From the NCBI RefSeq assembly GCF_018873765.1, contig NC_057918.1:9184862-9248861 (forward strand): DNA of 64,000 nucleotides, written 5' to 3'. Shown here in pieces: positions 11,584-22,907 of this stretch. This stretch comes from Telopea speciosissima. Taxonomy: Eukaryota; Streptophyta; Magnoliopsida; Proteales; Proteaceae. A model generated the notes under the pieces. The model saw nothing but the letters and a program-made list of their open reading frames with translations, was not told the origin of the DNA and made no database searches. The number at the start of each line of letters is the position of its first letter. Position 1 is the stretch's first letter. The translations under genes were made by a program, and so were the position numbers.

Positions 11584-14296
11584 GATAGGAGCCAGGTCCA
11601 AGGTACTTGGAGGAGAATTAGGCATGGCCTGCACTAGAGGTGTCAAAAGTTAGCCCGTCCATGTAGGTTTGATAGGAATCAATTGTTTGAAGCACAAGAT
11701 CAGTATTATGGATTACTAAACGTGTCGGTTCAAGCACCAATCGATTAATAATTGCTCCTCGTGCAAGGTAGTGGTTTGATGGTTGTCCTATTGGGAGTGA
11801 CCAAATGTTGTGAATGATTGACAACCATTTATAACCAGATTAGTCAGGCTATATAGTCCGTTTAAGGACTTATTATAGCTCTTTTATAGCCCAATTATTC
11901 AATTAGCTTATTTAAAGCTGGCTTAGTCTAATTACTTGGAGCCGATGACTAACCGATCAAATAAAAATATATATCCATGCCTTGGCCTATGAAACTCAAT
12001 TACCTAAAATGATAGAAATGACACAGTGCCTTAAATTGGTGGGGACAGATTATTCAAAACCGAAACTAATTAGGCCCACCAAACCGATTGATACTACCTA
12101 ACCTGTAATAAGTTTCGATCCGGTCTGGTCCGGTCCGTTTTTTGGGGGTGATTCATTGAGAATAAGGGTCACCAAGTTGACTTGTATTATAACTTATAAG
12201 TTGGGGCCTAGACTAAGGACTTGCTGGACTGAACTGCTGGTCTATTTTGCCAACCGAGTCCTACGTACTCTCTTGACTTACAATTGTCTGACAAGTTTAC
12301 ATAATTCCCTTTCATTGATTCTCCACCCATTTCAATAATTGGACTAAAAATATATTATCTTCTACAAACAATTTTCTCATTAGCAGCGCCTAGCCTCTTC
12401 CATCTTAATCTCACAGCCCAAATCTAAACCGTTGAATATATATATCGAATCTTAATCGTTCATTAATTTAACCTGCTACTGGCTTACGTTGAAAGTCAGT
12501 CACCTCCTTCTTCTTCTTCTTTGAGAAATTTGGGCACACTGAAATGATTTCGTTTGTCCTATTACGTCAAAAACCATGTGATATGATTTATGGAGTTGTC
12601 GAATATATTCAATTGGTTCTGTTCATTCAATAAAATGTAAATTCAAACATAGATCAAGGCGTAGGTAACAGAGGCAAGAGGTGCGGCCATGGGTTGAAGG
12701 GCCAGAGACTCAGGGAATGGGGAGCTAAGCCGTTAAGAAGAGAGTGTCTAAGTATCTATTAATCCACCCATATCCTTATTCATATATGATGTGAGACTAT
12801 TTTTCTGCCTTATGCGTGGATATCCCAACACCCCCTCTCCACTTCTTTGATCAGTACTCGATTAATGCATAAAAAGTAATGGACAATTAAAATCATTCTA
12901 AGAAAAAAAATCAATGGTTTAGGTTTGGCTAGTGAGTTTAGGTGGAAGAGGGTAGACGCTGCTACCACTCACCCTTATCTAAATAAATAAGGTTTAAACA
13001 AAAGGTTTTGTGTATGGCGATGCATGGTGTCTGTTAATACATGGACCTTCATCCCCAATTCAATGATTTGGTGCACGAACATGCATCATGTCCCGCGGTG
13101 CACAAAACCTTTTCCCTAAGTTTTATATGCATGAACACATTTAACACTTCAACCACTGGATAAGAATATTCAATTTTTATATATAAAAGATGAAGCGTTG
13201 ACCATATTTCATACTAGACCACGTGTATAAAAACCGGTCCCTACAAATAATATGAATTTCATTAAAAGAAAAATGTGGTTCTTAAGGCACATTCATACCA
13301 TAGAATATATAAGAAAATTTTTTTCCCCTGGAGGAGGGTAAGGATCCCATTCCTATTAATTTTTTAATAGATCCCACCCCCCCCCCTCCCCCTTTATTTA
13401 CAACCAAATCTCTGATCATATCTGATTATACTTAAATCTATTCTCCACAACAGATTCTTGGCTCATTTTGAATTGTTTATTTTGTAAGTTTGCAAGTTTT
13501 TTCATATCATTTTACATCAAAGGGTCGAGTTTTTCTTAAGTTAGCTTAGATGAGTATAGGAGGGTATTTTGGGAAATATGCTAAAATCCTATAAGGGTTT
13601 GTGAACCCTAAGATGATGTGTTAAATCGTCACCACGTAGTGAATGAAATCTTTCTCCTACATTAAATACTTGATAAAGAAATTTGTCATCTCACTGTCAC
13701 CTTACCAATAAAGTCTTATTTTGCTTTACTTCATTTGTAACCAAATGGAATCTGATTGAATAACGGGCTCGCAGTAAAAAATATTTCTAATCTTGACTTC
13801 TAATTAAACAAATGATCTACACCAAACTCCTACTCCGTGGACTTGAATGGAAGTGAGGCGTTTTCGTACAAGAACCTGATCCCTTCTCTATTATGTAAGC
13901 TAAAACCATTCACATTTCCAATAGAATTGAAACAGTGTCATACAGGATCTTTGAGGGTTAGAAAACCCATAAATAAAGGGGAGAAAAATCAAAATTATTT
14001 TTCTAATAGCTGATTCACCATATAATTTAATACAAACCATTCTCATTCTCATTGTCTATGGATAAGAAAAACCCAATGGAAGGAAACAAGGGGAAGATGA
14101 CAATGGAGGATCGGCAACTTATAACCTCATTTCCTGTGTCAGGACCTATGACTAACTAATCCTTCCAAATTCATATTTCTGGCATGAATCGTACGTTCTC
14201 TTGTTTTTCAATTGGTTTTTTTTTTTTTTCTAACGAGGATAAAAAGATCACAAGCTTTTCTGGACGAGTGGTCTAAACCCAAACAAGATCCTTATA
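11584..14296. other. Spacer, no gene seen
   Basis: AT-rich spacer. At 11634 a block begins AGAGGTGTCAAAAGTTAGCCCG, like the 5' end of hAT-type miniature elements that start TAGGGGTGTCAA, but no matching right end was found. Homopolymer runs (C at 13377-13392, T at 14217-14230) are present. No coding signal is supported. Confidence 0.4.
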
Positions 14297-14650
14297 GGCG
14301 TCATTATGCCTAGTGAAATATAATGCTTCACTATTTGCCACTTAGATTATATGAGTTAGTCCACGTGCTGCATGACATTGATACATTTCAATGACTAAAA
14401 TTTAAACCAAAGTAAGAACTAAAGGTTCTCAAGAGTTTCAAAGTTTTAGTAAAATTACCAAAATAACAATAAATGGAGATGAATATAAAATGGGACAAAA
14501 TGACATCTTTTGTAATTTTAACTACATTTTCTATTCATTTTAATTTGAAATTATACCGATAAGATATGCTTGTCTGGCCCTTTATCATATTGGCTAACTC
14601 ATGTACCACCATATGGCAAATAATGAAACATTACACTTAACATAGCCACG
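14297..14650 (+). mobile_element. Miniature inverted-repeat element, family D copy 1
   Basis: A 354-bp non-coding element. The left end GGCGTCATTATGCCTAGTG continues into TATAATGCTTCACTATTTGCC. The right end carries the complement (GGCAAATAATGAAACATTAC...ACATAGCCAC). The interior GACATCTTTTGTAATTTTA recurs in the copies at 19285-20073 and, inverted, 55268-55842. This is the only uninterrupted copy of the three. Superfamily is unassigned. Confidence 0.65.
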
Positions 14651-14674
14651 TAGAAGAAAACCCAAAAAACAAAT

Positions 14675-14811
14675 AGGAGTGTTGTTCTTTGTGCCGCAGT
14701 GTATGCTACGCCCAGACACATGGGGATAAGCATAATGACCACCCTACCCTTCCCAGTGGCAGACCCATGTACCTAGGCACAGCCCACGCGACAGCCCAGA
14801 GAACATTCTCC
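14675..14811. mobile_element. GC-rich hairpin element, family C
   Basis: Starts AGGAGTGTTGTTCTTTGTGC. The right end reversed reads GGGAGAATGTTCTCTGGGC, and CAGACACATGGGG pairs with a CCCATGTACCTAGGC stretch. Flanks AAAACAAAT and CAAACAATT are only a weak direct repeat. It resembles the 55494 and 54215 elements in its GTTCTCTG-type ends. Confidence 0.55.
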
Positions 14812-15398
14812 CAAACAATTAATATTCCTCAAAAAAATAAAAAATCTTACCCACTTGCTTCTTTTATTTTTCTTTTCCCTTAACGTTGTTTTTTCATCCT
14901 TTTCTTCCTTTTAGAGTTTTAGTTAGCAAATAGTAACACTTTTTGAGTCGGCCTTTAGTGCCTGTCCTTGTCCATATTGTCCTTATTGGTTGCAATTGGT
15001 TCTTTACCCTTTATAGAAAAAGTGCATTAAATAAGGTTGGTGGAGAGCCGAAAGATCAGATCTCCTTCAGGGCTTAAAACTTTAAGGGTGGGTCAGGATC
15101 ATCGTCTGGGTCAAGGTCAGGGTCAGGGTCAGGTTTAGTTAATGAAGCTACTGAGCTGCACCGATGGACACTTCCCTATATTCTTTAATCTAATGGGACG
15201 CAGAAACCTTTACAAGAACCAACAGCTCCTCTGCCTCTTCCAAGTTCCAATCGTTGATACTGGGGTAACAATAGTGGGGTAGCCCGGGTAGGTAGAGCAG
15301 TACTTGTAGGGCTTCACTAGTAATTAAAAATAGGATTATAAACTTTCTTCTTCACGCCTCTCTCTCTCTCTTTATAAAGAATTTCTTCAAAATCTTAA

Positions 15399-16210
15399 GG
15401 GTTTTTGACAAATGCCCCCTGAAAATGTTCATTTGTCCAAATACCCTCGTACTACTTTTTTAATTGTAAACGTCTTTTTACTTTCAAAACTTTATAGCAC
15501 TTTGGTCCATGTCGTTAATTTGAAATGATAGATGTTAGTTTCAGGGTATCTAATGACCAAAATACCCTTCTGATAAAAATCCATCAGAATTTAAAAATAA
15601 AATGATCAAAATGCCCTCATCTTCTTCAAATGGTTTAAGGTTTGAAACTGAAAATCAAACCCTAAACCATTTGGGGAAGATGAAACCTAAAATCCAACCT
15701 CAAAAATTGAAGTTGCAGTGAAAAAATTTGTGGATTATGATGTATTGATTGACATGGTCCTTTCAGACTTCCACTCTTCTCTGTTCCTTCAGGGGCTTCT
15801 TTCGAAAGAGAGAGAGAGAACAGAGAAGAGTGGAAGTCTGAAAGGACCATGTCGATCAATACGCCCTAATCCACAAATTTCTTCACTGCAACTTCAATTT
15901 TTGAGGTTTGATTTTCAGTTTTGGAGGTTTAATTTTAGGGTTCATCTTCCCCAAATGGTTTAGGGTTTGATTTTCAGTTTCAAATCCTAAACCATTTGGA
16001 GAAGATGGGGGCATTTTGGTCATTTTATTTTTAAATTCTGATGAATTTTTATCAGAAGGACATTTTGGTCATTAGATATCCTGAAACTAACATCTAACGT
16101 TCCAAATTAACGGCAGAGACCAAAGTGCTATAAGGTTTTGAAAGTAAGAGAGAATTTGCAATTAGAAAAGTTGTAGGAGGGCATTTTTAGGGGGCATTTG
16201 TCAAAAATCC
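15399..16210. mobile_element. Foldback Mutator-like element (812 bp)
   Basis: Nearly the entire unit is a palindrome about a centre near 15800. Left arm begins GGGTTTTTGACAAATGCCCC and right arm, reversed, GGATTTTTGACAAATGCCCC. Along the arms ACTTCCACTCTTCTCTGTTC pairs exactly with its complement at about 15810-15835, and CCAAATGGTTTAGGGTTTGA recurs inverted. It is bounded by a perfect 9-bp target duplication AAATCTTAA (15390-15398, 16211-16219), diagnostic for Mutator-like transposition. No transposase is encoded, so it is non-autonomous. Short open frames in both arms are mirror images of each other and not genes. Confidence 0.9.
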
Positions 16211-17098
16211 AAATCTTAATGACCTCATCACTATCAATGTAAAGGTAAAATAAAGATAAATTTTTTCATTAAAATTATCCCCATGTATATCCTCAAAATT
16301 CTCAAGCCATATAGAATTTTAACGAGCCTTCAGAGATCACCCACAACCCAAATCACAGAATACACAACATCAATCCTCAATATTTCAGCTGTTTTTGGTT
16401 GATTCGGATCGAAACAGAATTGGAATCAATGGAGGCTGGTCTCATTACTGATGCACAATTAATAACCTCTATTAATTAATAATGTTAAATTTTGAAGTAT
16501 AATGTTGGTTGTTAGAGTACAGTTTATGTTTAAGATGGAAAGCATCTTGAATACATTCCTCTATTTCTCTCTTGATTGCTCTTCCAAGTTCCAACCATCA
16601 CTATAATGCCCCTAGCTTCCAATTGATTAATCAGTTCGATCAGATTAATTGATCACCTTTTCTCTTTAAAAAGGATCCTAACTCAAATATTTGTCGACTT
16701 GTATCTTTTTCTTTTCTTTTGTTCATTCTTTATTGGTATAATTTCTCTTTGTTTATTTTGCAGAAGTTAGGGGAAAAGGTTTCTTCATGTCTGGTATTGA
16801 TTTTCACATGAACATATCTTGTATTTTTACCACATAGAAAAACAATGTGGCTGATGATCAACATTATAACTCAAATATTTTTACAGAACAGAAACTGAAA
16901 AATAAATCCATAAAATAAAGAGAGGAATACAATCAAGTTGAGTTTGAAAATGTAGGAAGGGTCAAGTCAAGCATTGCAACCACTATAGGTACCAATCTAA
17001 GGCACATGAGATTGATTGTCTACTCACCATTCATATTATGTCTTAACCAGAAATATCCATAAAATGGGAGCAGTTTTTTGGATTGCAACAATTATATG

Positions 17099-17250
17099 AA
17101 CTGCCGGTGTACCATAAGCTAGAGCTCATAATCATGTCTATGTCTCTTTTTCCTTATTTTGAAATGACCCCTGTCCCTCCTGGATGATATCACGTGGCAT
17201 TCCCCCAATATTGGTGCCTCCCGCTTGTTTACTGTACACCGGCAGTGTGC
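17099..17250. mobile_element. Short inverted-repeat element
   Basis: Left end ACTGCCGGTGTACC and right end TGTACACCGGCAGT form a terminal inverted repeat of about 14 bp around an AT-richer interior. No target duplication was identified. It lies 30 bp left of another hairpin element. Confidence 0.45.
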
Positions 17251-17279
17251 CTATCCTTCTTTTCTTATATTAATACGAA

Positions 17280-17407
17280 GGGCAATAGATCTCTACTTGG
17301 TCGCATGGGTGAACATACCTGGGTATCTATCCATGGGGTAGAGGTATCATCTCACGGTGCCCTCTGAGAGGGCGTAGGAAACACCACCAAGTAGAGATCT
17401 TTTTCCC
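17280..17407. mobile_element. Hairpin miniature element with 9-bp target duplication
   Basis: A 128-bp element with terminal repeats GGGCAATAGATCTCTACTTG and, reversed, GGGAAAAAGATCTCTACTTG. It lies between perfect 9-bp duplications TAATACGAA (17271-17279 and 17408-17416). The interior has further complementary pieces (GGTATCTATCC...). It is non-coding and Mutator-like by duplication length. Confidence 0.8.
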
Positions 17408-17474
17408 TAATACGAAAGAAAAAAAAATTATAGGGAATAGGTTTTCTGGGCCATTGGGGTAGGCTACATTAACA

Positions 17475-17665
17475 TCAATTCAAATCTTCTACGACGCCCT
17501 GTTCGTAGCGGCCTGAGCAGCGCACAAACAGGGGTGCCCTACAATGACCACCCTACCCCTGCCCGAGCACCTTGCCTGAGCAGGAGTAAGGCAGTCATTA
17601 CACTGCACCCTATTTGTGCGCCGCTCAAGCCGTTATGCGTAGGGTGTTGGAGATGATCTAGATCC
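17475..17665. mobile_element. GC-rich hairpin miniature element, family B-like
   Basis: A 191-bp GC-rich inverted repeat with outer arms CTACGACGCCCTG... and ...CGTAGGGTGTTGGAG. Inner arms GCGCACAAACAGGG and CCTATTTGTGCGCC pair closely, and CAATGACCACCCTAC pairs loosely with GTAAGGCAGTCATT. It is flanked by the 8-bp direct repeat CATTAACA (17467-17474, 17666-17673). Confidence 0.7.
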
Positions 17666-17673
17666 CATTAACA

Positions 17674-18660
17674 GCCCTTTGTCTATCTCTCTCCTCCAAA
17701 CATGAAATAACCTTGTAACACTCTCATGCACGATATCGTTTTGACGTACCTCATTAGTGTGTTCCTCTATACCCGCTTGCTTATTCAGAGAACCCTAGCT
17801 AGCTCTCTTCGTTTTTATCATTTATGATATATCTTTTTTTTTTATTTTTTTTGGTAAAATCATTTATGATATATCTATAGGACAAAGAAGGGTAAGTGGG
17901 TGACAGAGACTAAATGCAACCAACCAAGCATGGTTATAATACAACATTCTTCTTTTTTTCAAAACAATAAAGGTGCATGTAGACATAAATAAACATTGTT
18001 TTCAAACCAGTCATTTTCTCAAAGGAATTAATAATAATGGCTATTCAGAAAGCAGTATTAGAATTCCTGTGGGCAGTTTTAATTAGCATTTTCTATTAAC
18101 AACTCATACGTACCTGCAAATGCTACAAAATTTTCAATTCAAAAGCTATTGGGTATTATTGGGTATTTATCATCATCAGGTCACACTACTTTGCATGGCA
18201 TGCATAGAACCATATATAGTTTATAGAATAATTGCCTTACCATATTAATGGAAGAAGGAAGAAACTCTCATCCTATTTCATCAAGAATGGGACAGAAACA
18301 TGGTTGGCCCACGAGATAGCTCCTTCATTCTCAAAATGCAATAGTTTTCTGCAACTATTCAGAATTTACCTCACCTACCCACTAAAACCCACAATCAGAA
18401 AGATCGAAGATCGATGGTACCAAATTGTATCGGGAGTTGAACCAAGAAAAAGATTACTTCAATCCGTCCAGTTTCAAAAACTATGGTAGATAATGAATTG
18501 GTGGTTCACTTGTCAGGTTGTCCAGCAAAACAAAGTGGACGCAAGATTGAGTTCAAAAGAGTGCGCGCAGAAGTGGAATATATAGAGTCTTAACAGACTA
18601 ATTAACATTGAGACTTCAGAGCGGCCTTTAAGAGTGCAGGTGGGTAAATTTATATATTTA
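17674..18660. other. Spacer, no gene seen
   Basis: AT-rich sequence without recognisable genes or RNA genes. The open frame at 18232-18489 lacks any family resemblance I can identify and has no splice or codon support. Confidence 0.4.
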
Positions 18661-18663
18661 TTT

Positions 18664-18913
18664 AGGGAAAGAAAACACTATCTGGGTGTGCGGTGCGGTG
18701 GTGTGGTGCCCCTGCGTCCAGACATAGGGGCAGGTGAAATGATCTCTTTGTCCACATGAAAAGGTGGAATTTCTTTGTAGTGTGGTGGTCATTTCACCGA
18801 CCCATGTGTTTGGGCAACGAGGTATATCGCACGTGCCCAGATAGCATTACCCGCCCTGTGTCTAGGCACACAGAAGCAGCATACAACATACACCCAATAG
18901 CATTCTCTTTTCC
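18664..18913. mobile_element. GC-rich inverted-repeat element
   Basis: The left end GGAAAGAAAACACTATCTGG pairs with a right end that, reversed, reads GGAAAAGAGAATGCTATTGG. An internal pair GGTGAAATGATC / GGTCATTTCACC forms a second stem, giving a two-tier hairpin. Target duplication is not clear. Confidence 0.5.
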
Positions 18914-19284
18914 TTTAGAAAAAATAAAAAAAAAACCTAAGGCTAAAGACTCATACAAAAGAGTAGGCCAGTGGGGTACATGCTTGTCGCTTCACTTTTG
19001 TTCTTCACTATAGAAATCCCAACCAACTACAAGTCTACAAGACAGCAGGACATCAGAAATGCTTGTTGTTTAAGTTGAAATGGACCTCTTATGGGATGAT
19101 TAGCCATATTTAAACCAATCAAAACTAATTGGATAAAGTTAGTTCTTTTTAATTTTTCCCTTCTTTTAATTGGATTGGATTATGTGGTAAAGTTGGCTGA
19201 GTTGCGTAAGGTTTCTTTTATTCTTTTCTTTGGTAGATAAAACAAAATATACTTGAGAACTCGGGGGAAAATGGGTCCTTTTAA

Positions 19285-20073
19285 GCATCACAATGCCTAG
19301 TGAAGTATAACGCTTTACTATTTGCCACTTGAGAATACATTGTCAGTCCATGTGATACACAACCCCACAAACATCTCAATACCCATATTTTAGTCCAAAA
19401 TAAGTGAGGAAAGTTGTTCAAACTCTTATTCAAGATTTTAGTAAAATTACTAAAATGCTAGCAAATGGGGATGGAAAAAAAAAAAAAAAGGTAAATTACA
19501 TGTCACCTCCTGATTTTCAAACGAAACTCAGATCACCCCCTGGTTTTCAAACGAAACTCAGATCACCCCCTAGTTTTTGAAAAAACTCAAATCACCCCCT
19601 TCTACAGTAATGGTGTTAGTCTGTTGTTAGTTATTGGTGTGAAAAGACTATTTTACCCTTGTACTAAAACATTAGAATTAAATTTACAATATTACCCTTC
19701 CTTCATCTTCAACATTGATCAAGGGTAGTTTAGGGATTTAAATTTATTTAACTAGCTGACATCATCACTTAACAGCATAAAACTAACGGTAGGGACTAAT
19801 TTGTCATATTGGGGTCGAAACCAAGGGGTGATTTGAGTTTTTTCAAAAACCAAGGGACGATCTGAGTTTTGTTTGAAAACTAGGGGGTGACGTGTAATTT
19901 ACCCAAAAAAAATACAAAATGACATCTTTTGTAATTTTAGCTACTTCCTTTACTTATTTTAAGCTGAAATTGTACCAATGAGATGCTTGTCTGATTTGTC
20001 TATCATATGGGGTAACTCATGTACTGTCATGTGACAAATAGTAAAGCGTTATACTTCACTAGGCATAGTAATC
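19285..20073 (+). mobile_element. Miniature element family D copy 2, interrupted
   Basis: Terminal inverted repeats of about 35 bp are very well preserved: CCTAGTGAAGTATAACGCTT on the left and AAGCGTTATACTTCACTAGG on the right. The interior matches the 14297 copy on both sides of an insertion (19490-19903). Removing the insertion leaves about 375 bp, the size expected from copy 1. Confidence 0.75.
19490..19903. mobile_element. Mutator-like miniature element nested in family D copy
   Basis: Terminal repeats GGTAAATTACATGTCACC and, reversed, GGTAAATTACACGTCACC, about 414 bp apart, with A runs on both sides as a probable target duplication. Subterminal blocks CAAACGAAACTCAGATC are directly repeated. 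A related interior (CTAACGGTAGGGACTAATTT) recurs at about 33665-33880. It has no coding capacity. The end sequence resembles that of the 36686 element. Confidence 0.75.
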
Positions 20074-22907
20074 AAAAAGAAAACCCGTGTTAGTATTTAG
20101 AATGGGAAAAACGATCTTAAACTCTTACTAAATATAATAATTATATTTTCATATATGGTAATGATTACAAAATTTTCATTTTAATATTCATTTAATTTCA
20201 TGAGTCTTTGTGATTGCATGAATAGCATTTAGCAGGAGAAATATCTGGAGATTGATGTTGCAGCATCTTTTCCACCAGTTACTTCTCCAATCTGCTCTTA
20301 TTGCAGAGGCTCATAGACTTAAGCAATTTGTAGACCACTCCGAATCACCAAATTGTCATCTATTGAATTTTTTTTATGAAAGTGTAATCACACAAACCAC
20401 ACACCAATCCTAAAAGGTTAATCGATGTTTATGATTGTAGAATGACGGATATACACAACACACTCATACACCCGATGTGGGACTAAACACACGCATTTGT
20501 CATACATTGATTGAGCAATCCTTTCAAGTCTCTTTTATTTACACCCATCAGTCTATGTAGAAAATTTTGGAGGAGCACAATTCCATGTAGTAGGTTAGAA
20601 ATTGTTGGAGAGAAACTACAATATACTTCAAGTAATCAAGATGTAAGCTTTTCAAAATCCTCAGAGCAAGTACTTGGGCACCTAATATTTCCTCAGGAGT
20701 GGGGTACAGTGTTTCATCAAAGTTGAACTCTGGGTTCTAAGAATCTTCTTTTGCAGGCTTGGCTGTTTCTGGATCCTTGAGTCTTGACCACTGCATCAAA
20801 CAGAAACTTGTAGGGACACCTCCTTTCCAACTTTAGGATGGATAGGATGGATTGTGGAAAGAGCATAGAAACAGAACTAATATTACCAATAAAACCATAG
20901 TTTTTCTATTTTTCCTGGTTTTGTTTCCATCTCATATTTGATATCATGGGAAAATGAAAATTCAACTTTCAAGAACTCCATTAGTACATGAAATGAAATG
21001 GACTTTGCAACTTGTAAGGCAATTTCTTATCTTTCATGCAGGACCACATTGTTATTTGACAATGACCATTTGATTAGAAGCATCTATGTCCACTTCTAGT
21101 TTCCATGTTTCTGCACAATAATACTTGGTACTGGTGTTTCTTAGCCAAAACAGAGACATTGGACATCTAAATGGAGTACAGTGGGACATTTCCATATGAA
21201 TAGCACATTGGGACACATCTTGTCATTTCCTACCAACTGACATCATTATCAGTGTGAGATTATGTTCAAAGGAATCAATGAATCAGGCAACCAAATCTGC
21301 TTGCATGCTTAACCTGTATTTAGTCCCAAATTCTGTGTGTCTCCATCTAAATGGGTTCATTAAGATCCATAATGTTCTTTAAAATTTAGTTTCTCAAAAG
21401 ATTCACAATTTTTAGTTTCTTTTTCCATGTTTCTTGCATAGGGAGATAAGTTTTCTGAAGTAGCAGAATTAATAGCTAATATATGAGAAAAGTTGGTTTT
21501 GTTAGTTAATATCAAGCCATTACTGGGCTCCTTTTCCTTTTTCACAGGAAATGGCTTTTATTACCCTTCTCCACTGTGAATAAAACCCACAATCTCAAAA
21601 TGGCAACACAGAACATCATGCAATTGAACAGTAGTCTCAAACCTCCACCCCAATCCATTAGTGGGTTTAGTAGGATGGCATCTGATATCAAGCATTAAAA
21701 ACCAGGAATTGGAATCTGGATCGGTCCCGGTTGATTATGATCCCAGTAAGCCCTAACCCTAGTGTTCGTACAGTGGTCGGTCGATCCGATCCAGATTTTT
21801 AAAACACTGGCTGATATTGACAAGTTAACACAAAATAATTGCACCTTGTCTTCCTCAGGCTTCACTTTCAACAATAAGTTACCTTAAGGTGGGTTCCAAC
21901 TCCACATATCCTGTCTTATATCTAATGGTATTTCTCTTTTTTGCTTTTCACTTTGATGTTTTAAATATATTATGTTAATTAGTGATGATCATTAAGTGCT
22001 TATATCAATTTTTCAATCCCTCCATTTTTAGTTGGGGACAGTTATGAGTAATAAACAGTTAAAACCATTAAGGGCCAACATGTACAGCATCTATTTTTTA
22101 TGTTCCTTTTTATTTTCATTTGTTTTGTAACTTTTTCCCAGTTTACAGAGCCTATTCACTAAGAGCTTCACACAGTAGTATGAAGTGAAAGAGTTCTAAG
22201 CAAGGATTACAGTGTCAGTGTGGGGGAAGGGGAGAGATATCAGCAAGTTAAATCCTAAACAACATCAAATATCAAATAAGCACAATTAGAAACACCACAC
22301 CAAACAGTAAGTTGTACAAGACACATTAAACTTTGTTACTGAGTCTCAGTTCTATTGAAATATCCGAATGCAGAATTGTACAGCACAAGGAATCAGAGGC
22401 TAGTTAAAAAGTAGTATGTTAAAATGGAATAGTATGTTGAAATGGAACAACTACATAACTAGAGCATTATCAAAGGGGTGTGAATTCAATGTCCAGTCTA
22501 TCTTTTTGTGAATAAACACTAGGTCAAAGGTGGAAATGTAGTTAATAAAAGTAATTAATATGAACTAAAATATACAGAAGAATAGTTCATTTATTTATTT
22601 TATGATGACTGAATTACATGATATACATGGCATTTGCCATTGAATATACAAGACGACAGGATTAAATTATACAAATGACATTTGACATTGAACAATATAA
22701 ACATTCAAAGGATTTGCATCGGATAGATATTCACACCACGGAGGCCAGTTGGATCCTGTAGACAATTGGGGGGGGGGGCATGTTTGACGAAAAGAAATAC
22801 ATCAGTAGATAAAAAGTGGCCACTAATATAAATTAAATTCTTTTATTTAATTAATGATGGGCACATAGACCCTTACACAGTTTGAGGCATAATCACTATT
22901 TCAACTA
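20074..22907. other. Spacer downstream of CREG
   Basis: The right end includes the CREG 3' UTR. The stretch 20500-20830 reads on the minus strand as protein-like fragments in shifting frames (for example KLERRCPYKFLF, then NFDETLYPTPEEI). I do not recognise it, and it is interrupted, so it may be a pseudogene relic. The rest is AT-rich with dispersed-repeat fragments and a G run at 22769-22778. Confidence 0.35.
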
